This document shows positions 54,917 to 64,000 of a stretch of DNA of 64,000 bases, piece by piece. The position numbers were made by a program, and so were the translations under genes. The stretch is from Sphingobacterium sp. GVS05A (lineage in GTDB: Bacteria; Bacteroidota; Bacteroidia; Sphingobacteriales; Sphingobacteriaceae). The notes beneath the pieces were generated by a model, which worked only from the letters and a program-made list of their open reading frames with translations, was not told where the DNA came from and did no database searches. The stretch covers positions 496,001 through 560,000 of the forward strand of contig NZ_JAHXYR010000004.1 in assembly GCF_019969845.1 (NCBI RefSeq), given 5' to 3'. Positions within the stretch are counted from its first letter, which is position 1. The number at the start of each line of letters is the position of its first letter.

Positions 54917-57900
54917 ATGAGAAAATCAAGCTTGTTTTATTTGCTTCTTTCATTAGCTGGCAGTGGGGCCGTGGTACCTTCCTTCGCACAGGAGCAAACA
55001 AAATCTATTATAAATGCTGTACTCAGTGGTGTTGTGCAGGACGCTGCCACTGGAAAGCCTCTTTCTGGTGCAACCTTAAGTCTAAAGGATGTAACCCATC
55101 ATGTAAGTACCGATAAATTTGGGAGATTTCAATTTGTAACCGGACAGAAATTACCCTTTACAGTGACCATTTCCTTTGTGGGGTATACAAGTCAGACCTT
55201 GGTCATAGATCATTCTCCAGTGGTTATTGAACTTGAGCCTGTGGATCATACACTTGAGGAGACCGTCGTCGTAGGTTATACTACGGCTAAAAAATCAAGT
55301 TATACAGGATCCGTAGCGACGGTAAGTGGCAAAGAATTAGATAATCTACAGATTACGACGATTGGGAAAGCATTGCAAGGGACGGTGCCTGGGCTACAGT
55401 CCATTGCCGCAGCAGGTCAGCCTGGGAGTGATGCCGAGTTATTTGTCAGGGGTGTAGGGTCTGTAAACGCGTCAACAGCACCGCTTTATGTCGTAGATGG
55501 TACCCCCGGGGCCAATCCCAATAGCCTCAATCCAAAAGATATCCTTTCTATTTCGGTCTTAAAAGATGCGACAGCAAGTGCACTATACGGTTCACGTGGT
55601 GCAAATGGCGTCATCGTGATCACAACAAAATCCGGTGAACTGAACAGTAAGACTGCCGTTAACTTTTCGGCGAATTACGGTTATACAGGGAGGGCAGTGA
55701 AAGATTATGAATACCTATCCCAGCAGGAATATTATGAATTGCAATGGGAAGCAATCCGCAATACGCAGCTCGATCAAGGGAAATCCGCCGGCGATGCTGC
55801 CCAGTACGCTACAGATTATTTGGTCGATGGTGCGCTTAAAGTAAACATCTTTGGGACTAACTATCCAAAACCCGTAGGGCTCGATGGAAAGCTGGTTGCA
55901 GGAGCAACATCGCTCTGGAACGATAACTGGGGAGAAGCAATTGCCCGAAGGGGGGTACGCCAGCAATATGACCTTAGTTTGAGTGGTGGCGGCGCAAGTA
56001 CTCGTTATTATCTTTCTGCCGGTTACCTCAATGAACAAGGCTGGATTCGCACGGCTGATTTCAAGCGGTATAATTTCCGAACAAATATACAATCAAAGGT
56101 GAACAACTGGTTTGAAGTTGGTGGGAATGTTGCCTTGTCATCAGGCTTTCAACGTGCGCCTACGCAGAGCGATAGCAATACCGGCAACTTCGCTAACTTT
56201 CAGCGTTTAGTGTCCGATCTGTATCCCGTCTATCAGCGCAATCCTGATGGGAGCTATGTGCTGGATGAACAGGGCAATAAGATCTGGGATTATGGGTTAT
56301 GGCGCCCAACCACAGCTGCGAGTGGTTCAAATATTTTAGGTAGCGCTGAAAATGCAATTTCCGGTACCAACAATGAATCAGTTTTGTTGGGGACCAATAT
56401 CAAAATATCATTTGCGGACAATTTATTCCTGAAGACCTCGGCCAATATCGACTACCGAAACACGAGTTCACATACCTATTCGCATTCGTACTATAGTACC
56501 GGTGTCCTTACAGATGGAGCGGGATCCGCAAGCCGAAGTTCGAGCCGTACACTCAACTATACGGTCAATAGCTTTCTGAACTATGCGACTACATTTGGTA
56601 ATAAACATAGCATTAGTGCGCTGGTCGGTCCCGAAATCTATGTAGAGGGAGCTTCTTCACTATCAGGTAACCGCACGGGCTTCCAGGTGCTTGGTAAAAC
56701 GGAACCATCCGCAGGGACACTGAGCGGTGTTTTTAACGGGACTTCTTCCGATTATAAGCTCGCAAGCTGGCTGGGACAGGTAAATTATGATTATCTGGAT
56801 CGCTACCATTTTTCTACAAGCTACCGTAGAGACGGTTCATCCCGCTTCAGTAAGCAATCACGTTGGGGTAACTTCTGGTCTGTCGGTGCGGCCTGGAACG
56901 TGAAAAAAGAATCCTTCCTGAAAGAAATCAGTACGATTAACAACCTGAATCTACGGGCGAGTTATGGAGCTCAGGGAAATGATAAAGTTGGTAACTATGC
57001 TTATGGTGGATTCTATTCCATTTATAACAGTTTGGACAATCTGGGGCTTTTACCCTCTGATTTACCTACACCAGACTTAAAATGGGAAACAAATCTTAAT
57101 CTCAACATCGGCGCTGATATCGCTTTATTTAACAATCGGTTGGTAGCACAGATTGATGTCTATGACCGGAAGTCAAAAGACCTGCTTTTCCAAAAGCCAC
57201 TTTCACCGTCTACAGGTTATAGCGGGATCGATGCCAATATTGGCTCATTGAGCAACCGTGGAATTGATGGGCAGATTACAGGGGTACCTATTCGAAACAA
57301 AGATTTCAGATGGTCTATTACAGCAAATGTGGGGCACTATAAAAATAAAATCACCAAACTACCACAAAAAGAAATTCTCACTGGATCCATTGGACAGTAT
57401 GGTAACACGAAAAAAATGGTTGAAGGTGGTTCCATCTATGATTTTTATATCAAGGAATGGGCCGGAGTAGATCCGGAGACCGGCAAGGCAACCTGGTATA
57501 AGGATGTAAAAGATGCAACAGGAAATATAACTGGGCGCACGACGACAACGAATCAAAATGAAGCATCATTTTATTTTGAAGGAAGTTCATTGCCAGATCT
57601 TTATGGCGGTGTTAGTAACAACTTTAGTTACAAAGGAATAGATTTGTCTTTCTTGTTTTCCTATAGTCTAGGAGGAAAAATCTTTGATGGTGATCAACCC
57701 ATGATTATGCATGTGGGTTCAGCACCGGGGCGAAGCTGGTCCAAGGAGGCCCTCAATAGATGGACACCCGAAAATAGAGATACCGATTTCCCCCGATTGT
57801 CTTACGTGACTGATTCTTGGAATAGTATTCCCTCCACACGTTTTCTACGCAGTGCAAGCTATGGACGCCTAAAGAATTTGAGCTTAAGCTATACTATTCC

Positions 57901-58078
57901 GCGTAATCTAGTGTCAAAATGGTCTCTTTCCGATGTCCGGATACGTTTTGTAGGTGAAAATCTATTGACGTTCTATGGAACTCAGGGCCTGGACCCAGAG
58001 CAAACGGTAGGTGGAGTTACCTACTATCGCTACCCGGCACAGAAGTCATACGCTCTGGTCCTCAATGTTTCCTTTTAA
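54917..58078 (+). CDS. SusC/RagA family TonB-dependent receptor
   Basis: 1053 residues. A signal peptide is followed by a carboxypeptidase-D-like domain (LSGVVQDAATGKPLSGATLS), TonB-box-like LEETVVVGYTTAKK, plug motifs (APLYVVDGTPGANPNSLNPK, VLKDATASALYGSRGANGVI) and a beta-barrel ending in LNVSF. No STN domain is present, unlike the SusC at 28355, so this one should not signal to a FecR. It imports the unit's nutrient with the SusD encoded next. Confidence 0.95.
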   Translation: MRKSSLFYLLLSLAGSGAVVPSFAQEQTKSIINAVLSGVVQDAATGKPLSGATLSLKDVTHHVSTDKFGRFQFVTGQKLPFTVTISFVGYTSQTLVIDHSPVVIELEPVDHTLEETVVVGYTTAKKSSYTGSVATVSGKELDNLQITTIGKALQGTVPGLQSIAAAGQPGSDAELFVRGVGSVNASTAPLYVVDGTPGANPNSLNPKDILSISVLKDATASALYGSRGANGVIVITTKSGELNSKTAVNFSANYGYTGRAVKDYEYLSQQEYYELQWEAIRNTQLDQGKSAGDAAQYATDYLVDGALKVNIFGTNYPKPVGLDGKLVAGATSLWNDNWGEAIARRGVRQQYDLSLSGGGASTRYYLSAGYLNEQGWIRTADFKRYNFRTNIQSKVNNWFEVGGNVALSSGFQRAPTQSDSNTGNFANFQRLVSDLYPVYQRNPDGSYVLDEQGNKIWDYGLWRPTTAASGSNILGSAENAISGTNNESVLLGTNIKISFADNLFLKTSANIDYRNTSSHTYSHSYYSTGVLTDGAGSASRSSSRTLNYTVNSFLNYATTFGNKHSISALVGPEIYVEGASSLSGNRTGFQVLGKTEPSAGTLSGVFNGTSSDYKLASWLGQVNYDYLDRYHFSTSYRRDGSSRFSKQSRWGNFWSVGAAWNVKKESFLKEISTINNLNLRASYGAQGNDKVGNYAYGGFYSIYNSLDNLGLLPSDLPTPDLKWETNLNLNIGADIALFNNRLVAQIDVYDRKSKDLLFQKPLSPSTGYSGIDANIGSLSNRGIDGQITGVPIRNKDFRWSITANVGHYKNKITKLPQKEILTGSIGQYGNTKKMVEGGSIYDFYIKEWAGVDPETGKATWYKDVKDATGNITGRTTTTNQNEASFYFEGSSLPDLYGGVSNNFSYKGIDLSFLFSYSLGGKIFDGDQPMIMHVGSAPGRSWSKEALNRWTPENRDTDFPRLSYVTDSWNSIPSTRFLRSASYGRLKNLSLSYTIPRNLVSKWSLSDVRIRFVGENLLTFYGTQGLDPEQTVGGVTYYRYPAQKSYALVLNVSF

Positions 58079-58097
58079 CACACATATTTGATTTATT

Positions 58098-59600
58098 ATG
58101 AAATTAAAATATATCACGATCATTTTTCCTTTATTGGTACTCTCATCCTGCCGTGACAGTTTCTTCGAGACTGCTCCTGCAACCCAGATTACGACTCCCG
58201 AGGTATTTTCTTCTGAGAATAATATTGATGCCTTTATTAACGGATCAATCCGCTTTTTGATGGAAAATAGCACCTCTCAAGACAATCCTGGACTCCCGAC
58301 CATATTCCTCACACATGAAGTGATGGGAGAGGACGCTATTGCACGTGACGGTCGTTATGGTTTTCGGGACTCATATCCCTATAAAGATCCTTTTGACAAC
58401 ACCACCCGCCGGGCACTTTTCTTTTGGACCTTGCAATATAAATCTATCGACCATGCCAATAATCTGATAGCCAATGTGAAAATTGACGATAACAGTAAAG
58501 AAAGCTTAAAACACCTCAAGGGGCAAGCCTATGCCTTGAGGGGATTGAATTATCTCAATCTCGTACGTCAGTACCAGTTTACCTATGTGAAAGACCCAAA
58601 TGTCAAGGCAATACCGATTTATACCGAACCGACGACACCAACGACGGTTCCCAAACCACTGGCTACAGTAAAGGAAGTTTATGAGCAGGTTATTTCCGAT
58701 TTGAAAGAAGCCGAAAAATTATTGGCGGGTTTCAAGCGGAAAGTGAAGAACAGACTCGACCTCAATGTCGTTTATGGTCTACTGGCTAGAACATATTTGA
58801 CACAGGAAAATTGGGCGCAAGCACGTGATTATGCAGCAAAAGCACGTGTCGGTTATCCGATTATGACGGCAGAGCAGTACAAGGAAGGATTTAATGATGT
58901 CAGCAATCCGGAGTGGATCTGGGGACACCCACAGACCGCGACCCAAAATTTGGGTGGAGCTTCTTTCTTAGCCTATATTGAGACAACTCCCTACGCAACA
59001 GATGCCAAAGGTGTAAATCTATATTTTGGTTATAATAGCATTATTCCTGACCCCAATTTTATCAGCTTATTTACAGCTGCTGATGTGCGTAAATCGCTTT
59101 TTGAGATTGCAAAGCAACCTGCTGAGGCGATCTATCGTTCTTATCGTTACCGTAAGTTTAGAAATAAGCACCCTAACCGTGATGGACATATCGTTTTAAT
59201 GCGATCATCGGAACAGCTGCTTATCGAAGCCGAGAGTAGAGCTCACCTGGACGATGTAAAAGGCGCTATAGACCTCCTGAACGAATTAAGACGTAAACGG
59301 ACTTTGCAAGATCTCGATGTCGCAAATTTTGATAAAGCAAAGGCGGTACAGGAAGTTTTATTGGAGCGCCGTAAAGAATTATGGGGTGAGGGTTTCCGTC
59401 TTTACGATATTCTTCGGACGCAGACGGCGCCTGTACGTCGCGAGGCTAATGAGACCTTTGTGGATGATGCTGGAAAGACAGTAGCAGTAATGGGACATTA
59501 TATTCTCAAGTTTCCAGATGGATCTAACTTATCTCCAAATAGCAAATATTTTTTATTTCCAATACCTCTAAACGAACTGAATAATAACCCAAATTTGTAA
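58098..59600 (+). CDS. SusD/RagB family lipoprotein
   Basis: 500 residues. IIFPLLVLSSCRDSFFETAP is a lipoprotein signal with Cys16. The family opening (FFETAPATQITTPEVFSSEN), tetratricopeptide-like helices (YALRGLNYLNLVRQYQF) and the C-terminal ERRKELWGEGFRLYDILR are present. It forms the lid of the SusC encoded 19 bases upstream. It is the last gene of the unit and is followed by a perfect terminator. Confidence 0.94.
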   Translation: MKLKYITIIFPLLVLSSCRDSFFETAPATQITTPEVFSSENNIDAFINGSIRFLMENSTSQDNPGLPTIFLTHEVMGEDAIARDGRYGFRDSYPYKDPFDNTTRRALFFWTLQYKSIDHANNLIANVKIDDNSKESLKHLKGQAYALRGLNYLNLVRQYQFTYVKDPNVKAIPIYTEPTTPTTVPKPLATVKEVYEQVISDLKEAEKLLAGFKRKVKNRLDLNVVYGLLARTYLTQENWAQARDYAAKARVGYPIMTAEQYKEGFNDVSNPEWIWGHPQTATQNLGGASFLAYIETTPYATDAKGVNLYFGYNSIIPDPNFISLFTAADVRKSLFEIAKQPAEAIYRSYRYRKFRNKHPNRDGHIVLMRSSEQLLIEAESRAHLDDVKGAIDLLNELRRKRTLQDLDVANFDKAKAVQEVLLERRKELWGEGFRLYDILRTQTAPVRREANETFVDDAGKTVAVMGHYILKFPDGSNLSPNSKYFLFPIPLNELNNNPNL

Positions 59601-59635
59601 AACTAATCAATGGTCAGTTGCTTATAGGAGTTCCT

Positions 59636-59670
59636 AAAAGGCCACTTAGAAAAACACTAAGTGGCCTTTT
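59636..59670 (+). terminator. Terminator of the peptidase/TlpA/SusC/SusD unit
   Basis: AAAAGGCCACTTAG and CTAAGTGGCCTTTT are perfect 14-base arms with a 7-base loop, followed by ATTT. Confidence 0.9.
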
Positions 59671-59802
59671 ATTTAAATGCTTTATTTTAAAAGAAGCTAG
59701 CTATCAAATCAGGGAATGAACCAGCTGTTGGTCATTTGTTCCATTTATTGATGAAGACGAATTTCTTCGGCTTAATGAATAAGCTAGCAAGCGAGATTTA
59801 GC

Positions 59803-60594
59803 TTATTCTTTTTTTAATAGGAGTGCTATATCCTGTTTTGCGAGAACGTGACCTTTATTGACAATATTACTTCTTAGATAAAGAAAACATTGGTCATTAT
59901 GGTCGAGTTTACCAATAGTCAGTTTTACCGATTTTATATCGAGCGTGTTAATTTCCGATGGATCCATCTTATCGGGGTCTGCAATTAGTTGTCCGTCTTT
60001 CCTAATTTCTTCAAAATCCCAGGAGTATCCCTTCCATGGTCCCGCAACTAGCGTTGTGTTTTTGCTGTCCATGATGCGTTGACTTTTGTATTTCAAGGGT
60101 ATACTGTCGATCATGATTGTATAGTCCTTAAGGTGAATTGTGAGCTCCTTTAAATAATGAGGAAAGTCTTCGGGCTCGAAATAAATGCTGTTGTCTTTGT
60201 GAATGATCTTAAGCTTTACGATCCCTATTTTGTCTATTTTTGCCGATTGTGAAACTTGTATAAATACCGCGTACTCCTGTTCGCTAATGCCTAGATTTTT
60301 GTGATATGGCATAAGTTCGCCAGGTTTTAATCCGCTCATTGTTTTTAGAAACCAATCTTGGTTCTGTTGAATGGCAAGTTTCATTTTTTTGAGAATTTCC
60401 GACTCAGCGGCATTCAAAGGAGGGGATCCCAACACCTCTACAATATAGTTGCCCTCAGGAAGTAATGTGTCAACGAATTTAAGTGCCATTACCGTGCTGT
60501 CTGTTTTAGTCCTCTCTTGAGCAAATCCATTCACGGAAAATAGTAGGGTAGTTATGGAGGCGATGAAAGAAAGATATCTACGGAGAAATGTCAT
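59803..60594 (-). CDS. Hypothetical exported protein
   Basis: 263 residues with a signal peptide (LSFIASITTLLFSVNGFAQ). The mature part is mixed alpha/beta with EVLGSPPLNAAESEILKKMK and a later WDFEEIRKDGQLIADP. The family is not recognised. It is divergent from the membrane AraC regulator. Confidence 0.65.
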   Translation of the reverse strand: MTFLRRYLSFIASITTLLFSVNGFAQERTKTDSTVMALKFVDTLLPEGNYIVEVLGSPPLNAAESEILKKMKLAIQQNQDWFLKTMSGLKPGELMPYHKNLGISEQEYAVFIQVSQSAKIDKIGIVKLKIIHKDNSIYFEPEDFPHYLKELTIHLKDYTIMIDSIPLKYKSQRIMDSKNTTLVAGPWKGYSWDFEEIRKDGQLIADPDKMDPSEINTLDIKSVKLTIGKLDHNDQCFLYLRSNIVNKGHVLAKQDIALLLKKE

Positions 60595-60741
60595 GTTGAA
60601 CTTGAGCTTTTGTAAACGTTATAGGCGTTTAAGTTACAGCTTAATTCCGATAAATAAGAAGCTGAAAAGGAATCACATAATAGGAAATGGCAAAGAGAAC
60701 TTGCTGAAAGTACATTTAACAATTTGATAATACCTGATTAT

Positions 60742-60749
60742 TAACTTTG
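60742..60749 (+). promoter_or_regulatory. Possible -7 box before the membrane AraC gene
   Basis: TAACTTTG matches TAnnTTTG. A TTTG lies at 60723-60726, but with a short 15-base spacer. Confidence 0.35.
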
Positions 60750-60775
60750 CAGAACAGCTTAATTAGATTAAGAAC

Positions 60776-61948
60776 GTGAATTATATTATTATCGTAGGGG
60801 CAACCCAAGCCTTAATGGCTTTGGGAATTTTATTGAAGGACAAAAAAAATAATGGACAGCATGATAATATCCTTTCTTATTTATTAGCCTCCATTTTTTT
60901 GCACCTGGCAATCAGTTTTGCATTGAACGTCTTTTGGCCCAATTCAAAAATCCATCAGCAATTCAATACATTTATCGCATTGGCATATCCCGGTTTGTTA
61001 TGGTGTTATATACGTTTTCTCGAACATAAGGGAAAGTCCATCGATATTCTTTTGGCGATGTTTCCATCGATAGGTGCATCTATTGGTTATTTTTGGATTG
61101 CTGCCTATGTGATCAACCATTCTGGCGAATTACCACCATTCATCAAACGGTACAATTCAATATCTGGTTATGCATATACAATATTATATATCGTGTACCC
61201 GTTAAAAATTTTGGCTAAGACACATACGATACCGACATTTTGGAAACTTGAAAAACGTATGGTTAGACTGGCCGCTTCCCTGTTCCTGTTTGTTGGACTC
61301 GCATTTTTAATCATCAGCATCTGGACTCGACTATCTGATATATCCGTCTATTTTAATCTTATCCATCTGTGGCTCCGTCTGATTATCTATTCTATATTAG
61401 CGGTTATCTGCATATCTATTATTTATGTCAAAGTAAGCTCCTTCCTATATGTTCATTTATATCAGCAGGAGCAAGCAAAGCCGCATATTCTTGACCATCA
61501 GCATGAAAATCGGTTGGACAGCTCGATGGGGAAATCCCGATACCCATCTGCTGAGGAAAATGAAAGGAATGCCGGTATAGACTATGTAGGTATTTTGGAG
61601 AAGGTAGAAAATCTGATGTCCCAGCATAAAGTCTTCTTAGATCCAAGTCTCACATTAGATATTCTTGCTACAAAGGCCGATGTATCACGTCACCATCTTT
61701 CCGAAACGTTAAATCAGTACCAGGAAAAGTCCTTTTATCAGTATGTTAATGAGTATCGAATTAAGGAGGTTATTACACTAATGGATCTGTACAAAAGCAA
61801 AGGAGAGACCATCAATATACTTGCGATGGCATTTCAGGCTGGATTCCATTCCAAATCCTCGTTTAATCAATATTTCAAAAAGGTTCAGGGCTGCACACCT
61901 TCGGCCTATCTCAAAGCAAAACCACATTATAACCTAGTGAATACCTAA
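60776..61948 (+). CDS. AraC family regulator with N-terminal membrane domain
   Basis: 390 residues. Six or seven membrane helices occupy the first 220 residues (IIIVGATQALMALGILL, then YPGLLWCYIRFLEHKGK). A linker follows, then an AraC double HTH: LDILATKADVSRHHLSETLN, then INILAMAFQAGFHSKSSFNQ and YFKKVQGCTPSAYLKAK. This class senses signals at the membrane and binds DNA from the cytoplasm. The GTG start at 60776 is used because the first helix begins immediately. It may regulate the divergent exported protein or the TonB receptor downstream. Confidence 0.88.
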   Translation: MNYIIIVGATQALMALGILLKDKKNNGQHDNILSYLLASIFLHLAISFALNVFWPNSKIHQQFNTFIALAYPGLLWCYIRFLEHKGKSIDILLAMFPSIGASIGYFWIAAYVINHSGELPPFIKRYNSISGYAYTILYIVYPLKILAKTHTIPTFWKLEKRMVRLAASLFLFVGLAFLIISIWTRLSDISVYFNLIHLWLRLIIYSILAVICISIIYVKVSSFLYVHLYQQEQAKPHILDHQHENRLDSSMGKSRYPSAEENERNAGIDYVGILEKVENLMSQHKVFLDPSLTLDILATKADVSRHHLSETLNQYQEKSFYQYVNEYRIKEVITLMDLYKSKGETINILAMAFQAGFHSKSSFNQYFKKVQGCTPSAYLKAKPHYNLVNT

Positions 61949-62199
61949 GTGAATATTCTTGTCCATCGGGCTGGAAAAGCGGGTATTAATTAATCCTAAA
62001 AGCGGTGTTTCCACGTCGCGATCAGCGTATCAATTTATCGGTAACCTAATCTTAATGCAAAGTTAATGTTTGTAAATGTCATTAAATGAGTGTTTTGTGG
62101 TGTTTGGTGCTAATTGATCGTACTTCTTTATCGAGAAAGACGACAGGCATCTCATGAAATATCAATTTCGTAGCAAATAACAAAAATTGATTACATGAT

Positions 62200-64000
62200 A
62201 TGAAAAGAACATTACTCTTTTTGATTTCGTTGATGCCCTTCTTTTTACAGGCACAACAAATTACAGGGACTGTCACTTCAATGACCGACGAGGTATTGCC
62301 TGGCGCTACAATACAAGTGGGGAAGTTGACTGCACAAACCAATCTCGATGGCAAGTTTACACTGATTTTAAAAGAAAAGGGGCCTGTTCGACTTGCTATT
62401 TTATACACCGGTTATCAAGCATTCGCGTTAGATACACTTGTTTCAGGTGAGGGAGTTCATTTGGGAATAATCAAATTGCAGCCATCCAATAATAGCCTAG
62501 GTGAGGTTGTTGTCGTCGGTTCTTCAGCTGGTTCTCAGCTCAAGGCATTAAACATCAAAAAAACGGCAAATGCCATTATGGAAGTATTGGCGGCGGATGC
62601 TATTGGTAAATTGCCCGATCGCAATGCTGCCGAAGCGGTACAACGCATTCAAGGGGTTTCCATTGAACGAGATCAAGGGGAGGGGCGATATGTTTCCGTA
62701 CGTGGCACACCCATTCAGTGGAGTGCATCTTTGTTAAATGGGAACCGGCTTCCTTCCGCTAGTCTTGACTATGCAGATCGACGGATTCAGATGGATATTT
62801 TCCCCTCAGAGATGATTCAATATGTGCAGCTATCAAAAGCAATCACTCCGGATATGGAAGGAGATGCGATCGGAGGGTCGATCAATTTTATTACCAAAGC
62901 AGCTCCCTTAAAACGTACACTCCATATCAATGCGGCTGGCGGCTATAACGGACAATCTCAGCGCGGATCATACAACAGTTCAATCCTCTTTGGCGACCGT
63001 GTTGCGCAGGGAAAGTTGGGTTATATTCTTTCGGCAGTAATCTGGGACCGAACAGCTGCCCAGGACCGATATAACCTAAACTATGATTTTTCGAACAGTA
63101 ACGCTACGCAGGCTTTTTCCATTACAGATCTACAATTGCGGGATTATATTGCACGCCGGCGTACATTGGGATTTAATGGTGGACTTGAATATGCATTCAA
63201 TGAAAGGCACAAAATCATGGCTAAGGGACTCTATAGCGAATATATGGACGCTCAGCGTGTCCGTGAGAATTATTTCTATTTTAATACCAAAACAGCGACC
63301 ATAACAACCAGAGCCGCAGATTACCATACAAGCCTTTACTCTGGAGAGCTTAGCGGGCAGTCGAGTTTTTCAGAACGATTTGGATTGGATTGGGCACTGA
63401 GCATGGATAAGTCCGCTTTTAAATTTAAGGACCCCGATTACTATCCAATGGCAACCTTTTCCCAAAAGGTTGATTATGATGGCTTGGCTCCAGATGGAAA
63501 GAAATACCTCGCGATGGATTCACCAGATGGAACAGGGGACTATATTGACCATATCCTACCTCATCTTGCTTCCACTACAGCGATTAGCGCAGAAGTCATG
63601 AAATTAACACAGGTTGTCAATATCAGGAGCAAAAATCAAGAACGCAACAAGCGTGTTGGAGTCAACTTGAAATATACACCTAGCAATTCGTTGATCGTTA
63701 AATTTGGTGGAAAGTTTATCCACAAGGATAAGCAGGTAGAAAACCCCTATAGTATTTATGTGGCCGGTATCTCTGGAGCTGCTCCAACATTAGCCAGCCT
63801 AGGTACTGAACCCTATCCCTATCGGGGTGGTTTTTTGACCGAAATAGGATCGCCCTACAACAATGTGCTTATTGATCAGGTAGCTATGGCATCAGTGAGG
63901 CAACTTGCATCACCGGAGGGTATTGCCGAAAACAAGTTGTACCCATTCCGCGTCGATTCAGCGGGCAATGCATCAGGCGCTGCCAACTACTACAGTGGAA
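62200..64000 (+). CDS. TonB-dependent receptor, 3' end outside window
   Basis: The frame is open from ATG 62200 to the edge (600 codons). It has a signal peptide (LLFLISLMPFFLQAQ) and a short carboxypeptidase-D-like domain (QITGTVTSMTDEVLPGATIQ). The TonB-box-like LGEVVVVGSSAGSQLKALNI and a plug (IGKLPDRNAAEAVQRIQGVS, then VRGTPIQWSASLLNGNRLP) are those of the TIGR01782-like receptors rather than SusC. The barrel follows. Such receptors import siderophores, oligosaccharides or other large solutes. No SusD gene is seen before the edge. Confidence 0.93.
   Translation, partial: MKRTLLFLISLMPFFLQAQQITGTVTSMTDEVLPGATIQVGKLTAQTNLDGKFTLILKEKGPVRLAILYTGYQAFALDTLVSGEGVHLGIIKLQPSNNSLGEVVVVGSSAGSQLKALNIKKTANAIMEVLAADAIGKLPDRNAAEAVQRIQGVSIERDQGEGRYVSVRGTPIQWSASLLNGNRLPSASLDYADRRIQMDIFPSEMIQYVQLSKAITPDMEGDAIGGSINFITKAAPLKRTLHINAAGGYNGQSQRGSYNSSILFGDRVAQGKLGYILSAVIWDRTAAQDRYNLNYDFSNSNATQAFSITDLQLRDYIARRRTLGFNGGLEYAFNERHKIMAKGLYSEYMDAQRVRENYFYFNTKTATITTRAADYHTSLYSGELSGQSSFSERFGLDWALSMDKSAFKFKDPDYYPMATFSQKVDYDGLAPDGKKYLAMDSPDGTGDYIDHILPHLASTTAISAEVMKLTQVVNIRSKNQERNKRVGVNLKYTPSNSLIVKFGGKFIHKDKQVENPYSIYVAGISGAAPTLASLGTEPYPYRGGFLTEIGSPYNNVLIDQVAMASVRQLASPEGIAENKLYPFRVDSAGNASGAANYYSG

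Noticed and set aside
1..64000. CRISPR arrays, tRNA or rRNA genes, insertion sequences, prophage
   Set aside because: No regularly spaced direct repeats, tRNA-like cloverleafs, rRNA segments, transposases or integrases were seen by eye.

Overview
The window reads as chromosomal DNA of a Bacteroidota bacterium, most likely a Sphingobacterium or close relative. The evidence is two SusC/SusD outer-membrane pairs (one with an ECF sigma/FecR switch and an STN domain on its SusC), a third TonB-dependent receptor, TlpA/DUF4369 and DUF3667 proteins, several AraC regulators, almost no Shine-Dalgarno sequences, and AT-rich spacers. I see no rRNA, tRNA, CRISPR array, insertion sequence or prophage.

Layout. 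1-4.2 kb: the end of an aldehyde dehydrogenase, a frameshifted membrane metallophosphoesterase, a VOC protein, a membrane protein and a broken alpha/beta hydrolase. 4.6-13.1 kb: a 40-residue basic protein, a stand-alone KAS III enzyme, a decayed gene, a coupled pair of RlaP-type nucleotidyltransferases, two AraC regulators, a GNAT and a small two-gene unit. 13.3-21 kb: a sulfatase, a butanediol-dehydrogenase-like enzyme, an alpha/beta hydrolase, a DNA-alkylation-repair gene with an in-frame TGA, and a carboxylesterase. 21.2-26.6 kb: a tightly overlapping seven-gene operon built around a type III polyketide synthase. 26.7-33.5 kb: a sigma/anti-sigma/SusC/SusD unit on the minus strand. 33.7-50.5 kb: mixed lipoproteins and enzymes, a metzincin lipoprotein, a VWA/AAA+ pair, carbonic anhydrase and pseudogenes. 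50.8-59.6 kb: a plus-strand unit of M14 peptidase, TlpA-like thioredoxin, SusC and SusD behind a short leader ORF. 59.8-64 kb: a secreted protein, a membrane AraC regulator and a TonB receptor that runs off the end.

The strongest candidate for an undescribed system is the type III PKS operon: FAD oxidoreductase, methyltransferase, type III PKS, FabZ-like dehydratase, ketosynthase, carrier protein and phosphopantetheinyl transferase. By analogy with the Streptomyces srs phenolic-lipid genes it should make a methylated, hydroxylated alkyl-resorcinol, quinone or pyrone lipid, with a starter chain built on its own carrier protein.

Two other patterns cut across the gene list. First, several genes are broken by a single event. 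Two full-frame breaks sit at seven-G runs where six would restore the frame, one at a four-A run where five would restore it, and one is an in-frame TGA. Others are plainly decayed. Second, the spacers hold repeated or strong inverted repeats: CTACAC-N4-GTGTAG twice, CTTG-N8-CAAG two to three times, and long perfect hairpins just before the start codons of three exported proteins.
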